From contig NC_135000.1 of the NCBI RefSeq assembly GCF_051020985.1, positions 7,151,001-7,215,000 of the forward strand: a DNA stretch of 64,000 bases. The letters are read 5' to 3'. The notes below the pieces were generated by a model that was given only the letters and a program-made list of their open reading frames with translations, had not been told where the DNA came from and searched no databases. Numbering within the stretch: the stretch's first letter is position 1; each line of letters begins with the position of its first letter. The stretch comes from Nomia melanderi. Its lineage: Eukaryota > Arthropoda > Insecta > Hymenoptera > Halictidae. A program made the translations under genes and the position numbers. Shown one piece after another: positions 38,454 through 49,965 of this stretch.

Positions 38454-41400
38454 AAAAAGTAGAGATATTTGGAGAAACTTTGCATGGAATTTGTAATATC
38501 AGTCTCTTTGTGATTAATTTTTACACCCCATATATACTATCTTCCTAAAGTAACGTCTCTATAATATCAAGAACTACTTCATCAATATATTAACAGTCTC
38601 AGAAATAAATTACAGAATGAAGATTGGCAACTAAAACTACAATCTACAGGCTGCTCCAGAAACGACTACCAATATCTCAACTTTAAGATTCCAATTACAA
38701 GAACAATGCATTATAATCAACACTATCCTCCATCCTAAAATTCTTTCTAAAATATAAACAGGAACATTGGTCCAACCATTCTCTATTTTAGGTTTCCCAC
38801 CGTTAACTCCGGTAACCAATGGTATTCGAATCGCGAACGCGGCGATCCCGGGCCCGGGCGATTGAAAACACGACGAACGGACACGTTTGGGCGTGTTCGA
38901 CGGTGATAAGGCTCCGGTGGCCGGTCTTCCAGCGCCGTTGGAAATTGGGATTGGAAAAGGCTTTTCCACAGGTGGCAGGACGGGGATATCGCGGAGGCCG
39001 CGGCGAAGATAAAAGGGAACGACGAAAATTGATTTCCGACAAGGTGGCCGCATTTACATAGACCTACCGGCGTTCCGCCCTTCCTCCGGCTCGCCCCGCC
39101 CCACTCGCCCGCCCCCCACCGCCGCGAGTCGAGTTCCTCGGCGGAGGAGGCCCGTATCTCGGTGCATCCGAGTCGAGCACGATTTGCATTCCCCCGGGAT
39201 TGACTTTTGTCGGACGCTTTCACGTGCCGATGCACCGAAAACGTTTCGAGACAGTCGCGTCGCGGAATTTCGACGCTGAACGCGTCGGGCACAAACGTCG
39301 TTGCTTCGACTTCTAACCCTCCCACCGGCCTACCCCTTTCCTCGCCAACTCTTGCCGCCGGGAGATGAGAATTTCACGGAGAATCGCGAGAAACAGACGG
39401 GGAATCGATTTGCATTTCAGGTGACGAGTTTCTAACTTCGTATTTGTTTATGCAAATCTTTTGGTTTACGGTAATGCCGGTGTTCCGGGGTGATATTATT
39501 GTAGACGGCGAGAGGACGTGTTCAACGATATGTCGCATGACCACCTTTGAGTGAACGGCAGAGATACGCTTTGATAAGTCATACGTGGAAAGAGGTTATG
39601 TTCGAGGGAAGTATCTTTTTCGTGTGATTCGTAGTTTGTAGGAGCATATGCGTGTCGCATATCGTTTTAATGGGCTTTTTGTCAGCTATGAGAATATGGT
39701 GACGAACATGTGTTATGGCTTTGGAAAAATGATTATTTTAAAAATGAGGGAAGATGTTTTTGAAATTCGAGAACCTGTATACCTTAGACGTGTTTGCGCG
39801 ATGGTACGAATAATGGAGGGACTCGACGCTGAAAGCTCGATACGTCTGAAAAGTATGTATTCGTTTCCGTAACATGAAATTTTAATTTTTCAGTAGGTCT
39901 CGAGTGAAGTTTTCCTAGGGAATACGGCTGAGTAAAAGGAGGAAGTGGGCGAGAAGATCGTCGCCATTTTTTATTCCGGATGCTCGGAGTGCAAAGCTTG
40001 CCCACTTGATGGCACCGGAATATTTTCCCGGCACGTATCTACGATACTTCGCGATGGGAGGCGCAAATATAGAAGACGTAGAACTCCTCGCTTCAATTAT
40101 TATTAATTTTTATTACCGTCGAGTTATTCTACATTTCTGAATATTGCAGCTTCCTATCCGTTACCACCATAGACAAGCACCATTGATACCTAACGCGATT
40201 ACTGAATAAAAATTTGTTCAATTTAAACAAAAGTAAATAATATTACAACTATAATAATTTATTCCACAAATCACAAGGAACGTGGCACTGTGCACGGAAA
40301 TAAAGAAAAATATGTTGAATACATTTACATAATGATTCTTAAATGAAACATGCTTCCTATATGCAAATACTTAACGTGGCTGACTATGGCTCGACAATTC
40401 TACTTGTAAAAAATATAACCGATCCTGAAGGTGGACTACACTGCCCACCTTCTATCGATTTTATCGTACATTAAATAACGGTAAAAGTAACATCGTTTTA
40501 CTCTTAATATTAATGAAACTTTCAGCAAGTAGAAACAGACGTCAATGGTCAGACACTCATGTACGTCCTCCGAATACAGAAATGGAATTCGTTTTTCGTT
40601 CTTTCCGGGACCTTGATCTTAGTGCATTGTAAATCCGCGTAGAAGTAATTAGCAACCTCCGCACACAACGGATTGCATCGGGGGTCACGTGACCCATTTT
40701 CACCCCTTTGATCGAAGGGTTCGTTTCCGAGGGATTCCGAAGTAATGAACGGCTGAATATTCATGCCCGTTGTGTGACCCCGCGAGAAAGGGGGTGCGTC
40801 GAGGTTCGTGCCCGCCGCGAGTAACCGTGCATCCATATTTACGCGGTCCGCATCCGATTTTCACCCTCCGACATTGGAAAATGTCATCCCCGACAGATCT
40901 GGTATTTACGAAATGTGCCCAGATAAATATTTGAATATGTATGATCGACTGGCATAAATTCGCGCACGGTCGAAGACAAGATGTTAAAACACAAACACGC
41001 CTTTTAACGGGGGATGAAACGTGGAAAAGAATTTTTAAAGGGGCTGGGGGTGAGAACGCGTTTCAATCGTTCGAACGTACGACGTTCCCGCCATTAAAAT
41101 CGACGAGTGTTTTTTTTATGAACGCACTAAAAGCCTGGCAGATATCTTTGACCCATTTCCGGCGAGATATTTCTTCTGTCAACCCCCTGACAGAACCGAG
41201 CAAAAGAAAATAGGGTTGGAAGCTAGATGAAGCATTAAGTACACGCATGAAATTCGAACAGGGAGTTCCTACGCCCATTTGCTTCAGAGGAATATTGATG
41301 GAGGGTTGTTGCACCCCCTGTAGGTAGTGAGTACACAAAAATATAAATTGAACAGGTAAAATGATATTCGTGACGTTCCGGTTATTCCAAAAATCGATTC

Positions 41401-43748
41401 GAGCGTACTGATATCAGGTGTATATGGTTGCTGTGCGTCTGACCAGCGATTGACCCTTTTCACTTACAGTGAAATTTAATCACATACTGCTCGTTGTCCA
41501 TTAAGGAATTAATGATAGGACGGCGTGTTTGTGAGCATTATTATTTAATTAACGTTAAGTAAATATTATAATATTAAATGAATCAACGTGTAGTTTATGT
41601 TAATATCATTTTCATTCAAACAGCCCACTCGGTAGATATGATTTAATAATTACTTGTCAAGGCGAGCCTCTGATGTCGAAGAGATAATAAAGAAATGGTT
41701 ACTCTTTTCGTGAAAGCTAACCGACGCAGGGCATGTATGATTTCCTTTTGAGGGTGGATTTTCCGGTGCACCCCCATCCCACCCTCACTCCATCATATTA
41801 ATTAAATGGACACGTTACTACCCCAGCTTTTACAAGGGCTGATCTCCAGCAACATCGACTTTGACATGTCGTGTCGCCGATGGGAAAATAATTAGCAGCC
41901 ACCCCCGTCGAGCAGGGGGTGTCTTTGAGGCGGCATTAACCGTGTACACAACGATATCGATTATCAGCGACCGCCACCCCCTGTCCTAGACGCGTCCCTT
42001 GCACGTGTTCGTCACTGTTTGTTTCAGAGGGTAGAACAACTTCCGTTCGACCCTTCACCTTCGACTTCCAACCGTCGACCCTCGACCCTGGCCCACCCCC
42101 TGCTCTGGAAACGTCTCCCTACAGGAAAATTCCCTTCCCCCTAATTAACCTGAATCACATCGGGACCGAATAGAAGTTTTTCGTGAATTTTTCATCGAAA
42201 ATTTTACAACCCGAGGGTGGTTCACCCCTTAAATCACGGAGGATGAGTTATATCGACAGATAGGGGTAATTGAAATATCGTATAATCCGTACACGCGATA
42301 TTTACGATACCCGTCGGACCGAGGCGGCCGTTTAACGATCCCGAATTTCCCCGAGGGTGATGCAACCCCCGTAATACAGTTTGGAAAATCAGTGACGGTA
42401 GCCAATTAAAAACTAGACTGACCGGACGCGCGCGTAAGAAACAAAATATCGGTGAACGTGAATTAACGTTCGCCAGAGGTTCTCTGGAAAGCGTCCTTTC
42501 ACCGTGGAAACGATTTTCCACCCCCCGGGGAGGGTGGCGTTGTCCCGCGGGACGCTTTCAACTCGAAAAACCGTTCAATTTCACCCGGGACCCGGGATAG
42601 AAAGTGTTTTATAGAAAATTTCATGGAAACTTCGTTCCATGAAAACGAAGAGAACCACTTTAAAGCATCGGTCGGGGGTTGGCGTTGAGAGGACGGCGAG
42701 GGGGTGGTGCACGTGTGCGCCTGCACGACACACCATACCGTGGCGAACAACGCTCTATCAGTGAGGCCTGACGTGTTCCACCGTTCACCCTACGGTATTA
42801 ACGAAAGGGGTCCGAGGGGGTGACTTTCACCCCCAACCGCCCCGGGAAAATTGCCTCGGCCCCGGTTCGATCCCCGAAATGACCTAACATATTTACTCCA
42901 CGTATCTCGCCAATATTCTTCATCCCCTCGCGATACACCCCCGGTATCAAGCCACCCCGAAGCCACCCCCTTAAAGAAGTAAGAGGGTTTATTCCGTAGC
43001 GAGAGGAAAATCTAGTCTGGTGGATGGGCTCGTAGTTCAGGGCGGATCATTCTGCGGGAACTATTGCGTTTGGGGCTTAAACGTCACTTTACAGGGATGA
43101 AAATGACATTGCACCCCATTCCGAGGCCTTTCGGCCTTTGCGGGGATGTAACGTGGACGAAAACGATGTACTTCGAGATTAGATCTCATCTTATGAAAGT
43201 GACTTTGAAGGGAAGTATTTTTCAAAGATACATTTTCCAAGTGACTCTATTAATATTTTTCTTACTTAAATAATTAATAATATAACTATATTAATTAAAT
43301 GACGTATTCTATGTTTAACACACTCTTCGCTCTCTGTTTACGAAAAAGATAACAGAAAAATATTTCACTTATTTATGAATTATATTATTTATAATTATAA
43401 ATTATATTATTTATTATTTATAGTTATATATTATTATTGAATGATATTATTTATCTTTATCCTCATTCCACATTAGTGTACTTCGATTTTTTCCTTTTCT
43501 CCTCTAACCTCGTTCACCAAATAATTTACACACACGTAAACAAATGATTAAGCGTGAATTAAATTATTAAATGTAATCTCGACTGCGAATTGCATATCCC
43601 ATGAAAAAAGATTGTTTCATAATTCTGAAGGCACTGGGAAGTCGAGTATTAAGAAAATCCCTGGCAACTCAGTCGGAATACTAAGTTCTGCGTTCAGCTT
43701 TTGACTTCCATTACTTCTCGAGTAACGCTACAGGGTGTAGGAAGGGGA

Positions 43749-43761
43749 GGGGGGGGGGGGG
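43749..43761. repeat. Poly-G run of 13
   Basis: An uninterrupted G13 in GAAGGGGAG...GTAG, directly after an ACAGGGTG word. Such runs are prone to sequencing error and can form G-quadruplexes. Confidence 0.95.
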
Positions 43762-44550
43762 TAGTTTGACTTGCGTGGTCCATTACTACTGCAGGCTGCG
43801 TCTTATGCTACTCATCCGGCGGTGGATGTGTCTCAGGGCGACGTGAGCGGAATATCGACTGGCCGGGCTCGTTTCTAAGAGCGAAGTGACAAACTGTAGC
43901 ACTTTAGAGGACCGCGCGCGAGCAAATTCAGTGGTGACACGCGAGGCGTTGCATTCCGGCAATTGCCTCGCTACTGGGGATGATCTTCGGTTACTTTGTA
44001 TTAATGCATCGTATGCCACGTGAATTCGTATTTAACTTAAAGTGCTTTTTATCAGAAACAGATTCTTACAAATATACACAGACGACTTGGAAAATTCTAA
44101 TGTTGCAACTTAACGTAAATTTTGTTACTGTTCATCTTGTGTTTGTGAATGTTGTAGATTGTTGTTTAAGTGTGGTTTGATTGTAGTTTGTTGTAGATTT
44201 CTTCTAGTTTGAGGAAGGGAAATAGTTTGAAGTTTTTAATAGTTTTAATTTTAGTGGGTCTTTTTCGACCCAATATTATATTCACTCCTTTATTAGATTA
44301 GTTCTTTATTTGTATTTATTTATATTAATCTATAGATTAGTTCCTTTTGATTTAATTGTACTCAATTTTTCGGGAATATTTTTTTTAGGAATGACACGGA
44401 AGAATAATTAATTACGTACTGATGTGTTAATTATGTCAAATTCATCCAAGGAGTGGAAAAAATATTTCAAACGAGACGTAGCATTTCACCGGGCTTGAGG
44501 CAGATAAAAATGTCATCAAGGTCACGCAGAATATCGAAAGATAATCTTAC

Positions 44551-44693
44551 CTGAAAAGTGATAGCGTCCCGTTCGATTTGCGACATGTTCTTGAAGATGG
44601 TGTTGATGATAGTCACGAACTTGTCACGTTCCAGGAAGCTCGCCTGATCCTTCTCAAAGAAATCGATGAAGTCGTACAGTATGAAATACGTCC
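44551..44693 (-). CDS. Ace: Acetylcholinesterase internal exon (Ace / ace-2 type), upstream of the pair
   Basis: This is one internal exon of a secreted or GPI-anchored cholinesterase that hydrolyses acetylcholine at synapses. On the minus strand it begins after an acceptor (TTTTTCTGTTTCAG), with two bases completing a Gly codon, then 47 codons: TYFILYDFIDFFEKD, ASFLERDKF, IINTIFKNMSQIERD, AITFQ. It ends at CAG followed by the donor GTAAGA. The family pattern EGTYF..YDFIDYF...D, then R-DK....MN.IF...Q-ER-AI-FQ, is matched through the whole exon. The catalytic Glu of the family lies immediately before the Gly and would be in the preceding exon, which is not in the window. Tyr-Phe after GT occupy the positions of Torpedo Phe330/Phe331 (choline-binding and acyl-pocket aromatics). 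N-M-S is a potential N-glycosylation sequon. Start phase is 2 leftover bases and end phase is 0. Identification rests on remembered family patterns; no search was run. Confidence 0.95.
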
Positions 44694-44722
44694 CTGAAAC
44701 AGAAAAAGGTCCAAATAGTTAG

Positions 44723-45302
44723 AAAAAAAATATTCACGAAAATAATCTTCACTAATTCAACATTACATTTATTTATTCCAAACGTTACCATATTATTCCC
44801 ACAATGAAACAATAGAAAGTCATTCGTATAACTTCTAAAAATTACATTTCCCAAGATAGAATCACGATACATACACTCATAGTCGTAACAATCAAATTAG
44901 ACATAACTTTCGTAACAATTAATACACACTAATATTCGAATTAACGTAAAAAAAATTAATTATCTTGATAAATATGCAAAAATAATAGCTTCCAGATTGA
45001 CGAGTCCCGTCAATCAAAAAATATTCATAAAAATAATCTTACTAATTCAACACTACCTTTATTTATTCCAAACGTTATCATATTATTCCTACAATAAAAC
45101 AATAAAAAGTCATTCATATAACTCCTAAAAATTACATTTCCCAAAATAGAATCACGATACATACACTCACAGTCGTAACAATCAAATTAGACATAATTTT
45201 CATAACAATTAATACACACTAATATTCGAATTAACGTGAAAAAAATTAATTATCTTGATAAATATGCAAAAATAATATCTTCCAGATTGACGAGTCCCGT
45301 GA
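44723..45302. repeat. Tandem duplication, period about 290 bp, next to the Ace exon
   Basis: Unit 1 is about 44723-45012 and unit 2 about 45013-45302. ATTTATTCCAAACGTTAYCA, AAAGTCATTCRTATAAC, AAATTACATTTCCCAARATA, GAATCACGATACATACACTC and TTCCAGATTGACGAGTCCCG occur in both. The copies are about 95% alike by eye, so the event is recent. Unit 1 starts 30 bp upstream of the exon's acceptor. Confidence 0.95.
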
Positions 45303-45943
45303 ATTCACTGACAGTATCGCGGTAAAAAAATCGCTGCACCCGTTACACAGGTGTAGGTCACGAAACAAAAATTAGCAAGTAGTATAGCGTCGAATAAATC
45401 ATCCTTATCACCCAGCGGACCGATTCTCTCTAGCTCGCAGCGTTTACACGCGTGTCGCGCACCGAAAACGTGTTCCACGATATGCAAAAAGCTCGCCCCG
45501 GGTGAAACCGACTTTCAGATCGAGCCAAGGGTTGCCAACCCCCGCCCCGTTTCGTTGTACAAAGGATTTCCTGTCGAACCGATACTGGCAACCTGTCGGG
45601 GCTATTTACATTGTAAATATTTTCACGAAAATCCCTGTGCCCTCGCCCACTTCCAGACGCTGGCTGCGTCATCCCCCCGGTGAAATATGAATCTTCTTGC
45701 CGGGAATTGGTCGCTTTCGAATCGATGGATACACCAATATGGCGGCCTTTGGGTACTCGGAAATATTGCTTCCTTTCTTGTTGTTGGATAGTAAGCATAT
45801 TCATGGGAGCTATAATGTATATTGACTCTTGAGACGGCGCTACGTCAATGGATTTAGGTTACTCGATCGAAATATAAATTTCGATCATGGAAATCATGGA
45901 GACATTGATGATAACGGTGATTCATACGGATAGAACAGAAAAA

Positions 45944-46470
45944 TCGACGAATTCAGTAGTAAAGTAGTTTTTTAAAATTATTAGACAGCAGATGCTTTGA
46001 GAAATGAAGAAGTTGACTAGTAACAGGTGAATTGAATCATGAGTCAATTGAAATCTCAGTAATCATAGAGTCCCTATAGAAAAATTTAAAACTTCAGTTT
46101 GACTGCTCGGTAGTTCCAGTGTTAACGAACTCAGTCGCGAACTCTAACGAAGCCAGTGGCACAGGTAAAAGAACCAGTTACAGAAATTCAGTAGTAAAGG
46201 TCAACGAATACACGGTGGGAACATTAGAACTGTCGTAAATTGTTCTTTTAAATTATTGGACAGCAGATGCTTTGAGAAGTGAAGAAGTTGACTAGTAACA
46301 GGTGAATTGAATCATGAGTCAATTGAAATCTCAGTAATCATAGAGTCCCTATAGAAAAATTTAAAACTTCAGTTTGACTGCTCGGTAGTTCCAGTGTTAA
46401 CGAACTCAGTCGCGAACTCTAACGAAGCCAGTGGCACAGGTCAAAGAACCAATTACAGAAATTCAGTGGC
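45944..46470. repeat. Tandem duplication, period 275 bp
   Basis: CAGCAGATGCTTTGAGAARTGAAG is at 45986 and 46261, followed by TTGACTAGTAACAGGTGAAT, AATCATAGAGTCCCTATAG, GACTGCTCGGTAGTTCCAGT and GCGAACTCTAACGAAGCCAG. It is near identical. Each unit ends with a GGTAGTTCCAGTGTTAA terminus like the MITE right end, and the second has a facing ACATTAGAACTG at 46221. Confidence 0.93.
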
Positions 46471-49369
46471 ACGAGCGAGCAACTCCACTAGAACGGGGCC
46501 AACATATTCAGTAGTACAACTCGACGAATCCTCCGACAAAAAAACCCTCGAACACCCGCAGCCCCGGCACTTAAACAGCCAATAAGCTCACCGCGGGGCA
46601 ATTGACGCCGCACTTTCGCCGGCTCCCGTGCATTCGGATTCACGTGGCAACGAGTGCCAGGCGACACGAAAGAACTCAATTACCCCCGGTTCCCGGAGGA
46701 CATTCGAGATTCCTGGGGGCTCCGGGTAGTCCAACTCCGACGTGTCTCGACGAAACCGGCTAACGTAGAGGGAACGACGGAAATAGGAGAAGACAGAGGC
46801 CCGAGAACGTCGGAGACCTAGGAAGCACGTTACAAGGGTTGGGGATGAACAGTATTACAGGAGATGAGGGTGACAAGGAAGAGGGTGGAACAGGGTGAAG
46901 AGAGAAGAGAAAACGAGGAGAAATACCAGGAAGGAAGAGGAAACACGAGACAGCCACTTGGAAGGGGTGGGTCCTGAGAGGGTGCGAAACAGGTCGAAAA
47001 AAATGTGCGAGTCAGGGTAGACCCACCCCCTGGCGTCTTGTCTATCGATTCAAGGCTAGCAACTTGTTGGCCTGGTCGGACGATTTTCACGGAGGTCTGC
47101 CGGCTCCCAGACACGTCGGAAGTTCTAGCCACCTCCTACACCCCTACGCTTGCCATTCTCACCCCTGTATTTTTCCACGTGGCAGCTCGAGAGGCCGGAC
47201 GGAGGGTTATTCTTGAGCAAATATAACTTCTTTAGCCGAATACGAAGTTTCGGCGCTGAGTCGGGGGTGGATGAGGGTGGCAGGGGCTGGTTTTTATGGG
47301 AGTTGAGATAATAAGCTGCCACCCCTGTGGATGGGGAGAAGACTGCACTACGTGATGATAAATAATGATATGTTCTGTATGTTTTGGAAATAAAATGGGG
47401 TGCCTTTGGAAATTGCTTTTGAGCATGTGGTAATTGATGTGTTCTAAATATTGTAACATAAGATTAAATATTTGGTAATCATTTTCTTCTAGTTAAATGA
47501 ATAGTCGATATCTTGGAGTCAAAAACATTTTTGAAAACATGGGAGAATTATAAAATAAACAGCAATCTAATCTAAAGGTAAAATAAAGAAACTACTCTTT
47601 CAAAAACCACCCCAAAACTAATATATTCAATTTTCCAAAATTCTATCGAATCTCCATTTACCGAACACACTTTCCCATAAACTGGGAAACTCCAGTAGAA
47701 ACATTACAATAACAAACTGCGACGAAACGCGAACATATTGGTCGACGCGAGGGGTGAAAGGGGAGGCCCGGAAGGGTGGCGAGTTATCGCGATGGCGAGC
47801 TCCTCGTCCGTTGATTGAGAGGGATGGTTTGTAACGATCGAGACGCGATAGAGGTGAATTTCGATGGCTCGGGTCGCTCGGCGGAACGAGGGCACGTCGA
47901 TTTCCCTTCGCCGGGGGTTGCCGGGGGTGGCAAGGAGAGTTTAAGGGCGGCTCGGTCGATCGAACGGGGAGATAAAGGAAGGCTTACGAAAGAGAAGTGG
48001 CCGTGGCGGGCCACGGGCAGGGACACGACATTACGGGGGTTGCTCGTAAAGCGGTTTCGAAGGAATGGAAACTCAAACACGTGTGGCTGGCCGGGTGGTT
48101 GCAACTCGCATTAATGAGACAACCCTTTCGTTCGCGAAACTTTCATCCTCGAGGCATCAGGAGATACCAGCGATCCCGAGGCCCACTCGGGGTTTGGAAA
48201 GTTAGGGTGACTGAAGAAACTTGCAGGTGTATCTTTTAATTGGGGGTTGCGGGGGTGAGTAAATAAGGATCGAGGAAGTAGATGAAGTTTTTCTTTGTTG
48301 AACGGTAGTCTGGGAATCAATGTTATTTTGTTGTTAATAAATTTGTTGACTATTTTGCGATACGTTTAATATGTATTAATGTTGGGAGTAAAATGATTGT
48401 ATTAAGTTATGAGTTTTTAAATGAGAATTTTTTTAAATTTGAAAATTGTACATGTGAATTATGGAAAGTGATAGTTTATTTATTTGAGAATAAAATGGTA
48501 ATGTCAAAGAGGAAATCTTCCGTTCTTGCAAAATATTCTCAAAACTATTTTTATATTAGCAAATACTTTTTTAAACAATCCAGATCATAGGTGATACATT
48601 AAAAAAATCTTGTAATATACTTATTTCCACTTCCATAAGAAATCCCAAAACCTATTATTCAATATTCCCACAATATTTCTGAAAACCTGTCAGACACCAA
48701 AGAAAAGCAGTCACATTACAAACAGCGGACCCCGACGTCCAGACTTTTAATTTTCATCGCAGCAGTTTTATTTCCGTCGTGGGAAATGCTGTTTGTTCAT
48801 CTCTGTGTCGCAGTTTCGCCGAGGAGGCAGCGACAGTCCATGAATTTTGCATCGACGAACGACAAAAGGGGAGAGGACACGGATGGGAACGGTACAAATG
48901 AAGAAGTATCGCGGTCGCAGCCGTATAAATCTTTCCGTCGTTAATATTGCCCCGTTAGCATTCACGTCGGCCTCGACGAAAAGAAATAACGCCAAGGGTA
49001 AGCAACAACGACGGCCCATGGGGGGCGCGTTGCAACGAGCCTCGGAGTAAGAAAGCTCGGAATAAACCATTCACGTGACGCGCTAGGCATGCATATTGCA
49101 CCGGTCGAATGCAACTGAAACAAAACGTATTTCGCTTTTCATGAGCACGCGAACTTTACGAGTCCTGCGGCGACGGGATAGCGACTGCTTTATACCGTCC
49201 CTACGTAAATACGTGTATTTGATTCTGCGAGCTGGTTCAGTTACAGCCTCTGCGGGCTTTTGTGGCGCAACTCTTGCTTTGAGGCGTTTTTGTTTTTGCA
49301 GGTCTGGATTAGTTTGAGGGAAACGTGTATTAGGCGGAAGCTGGGCTTTAGAGGGATCTATGGCAGGTT

Positions 49370-49965
49370 TGAATTAGATTGTAGAAGAATATTAGGTGGG
49401 TTCAAAGGAGGATTTAGTTGGGGGATGTGTTAGGTTTTAGGGGATCAGTGCTAGGAGGATGAGTTAGGTTTTAGAGGATTATTGCCATAGGTCTAAGTTA
49501 AGTTTTAGGGGATCAGTGCTAGGGGGCTGAGTTAGGTTTTAGAGGATCGTTGTTAGGGAGTTGAGTTAGGGTTTTGAGGATCACTGCTAGGGGGCTAAGT
49601 TAGGTTTTAGAGGATTATTGCCACAAGTCTAAGTTAGGTTTTAGGGGATCATTACTGGAGGTCTAAGTTAGGTTTTAAAGGATCACTGCTAGGGGCTAAG
49701 TTAGGTTTTAGAGGATCCTTGTTAGGGAGTTGAGTTAGGGTTTTGAGGATCACTGCTAGGGGTCTGATTTAGGTTTTAGAGGATCACTGCTAGGGATCTG
49801 AGTTAGGTTTTAGAGGATCACTGCTATGGGGCTAAATTAAGTTTCAGAGGATTATTGTTAGAGGTCTAAGTTAGTCCGGATCACTGCTGGGTGTCTGAGT
49901 TTGGTTTTTGAGGAACAATACTAGAAGGCTAAGTTAGGTTTTAGCCGATCACTGCTTGGAGTCTA
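49370..49965. repeat. Minisatellite of about 36 bp, some 15 copies
   Basis: The unit is close to CTGAGTTAGGTTTTAGAGGA then TCACTGCTAGGGGT, with TTAGGTTTTAG in nearly all units and occasional short units. It is in one orientation only. Confidence 0.92.

Noticed and set aside
38783..39325. 180-codon minus-strand ORF, with others at 38637-39053
   Set aside because: Three frames are open together in the same GC-rich block, which indicates low stop density rather than coding.
42855..42885. CCCCGGTTCGATCCCCG as a tRNA T-arm
   Set aside because: The flanking bases do not pair as a T stem and no acceptor or anticodon arm is present.
45430..45804. 124-codon minus-strand ORF on the same strand as Ace, upstream of the exon
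   Set aside because: Sequence does not match AChE before the EGTYF segment, and no donor at the required phase precedes the 44551-44693 exon here.
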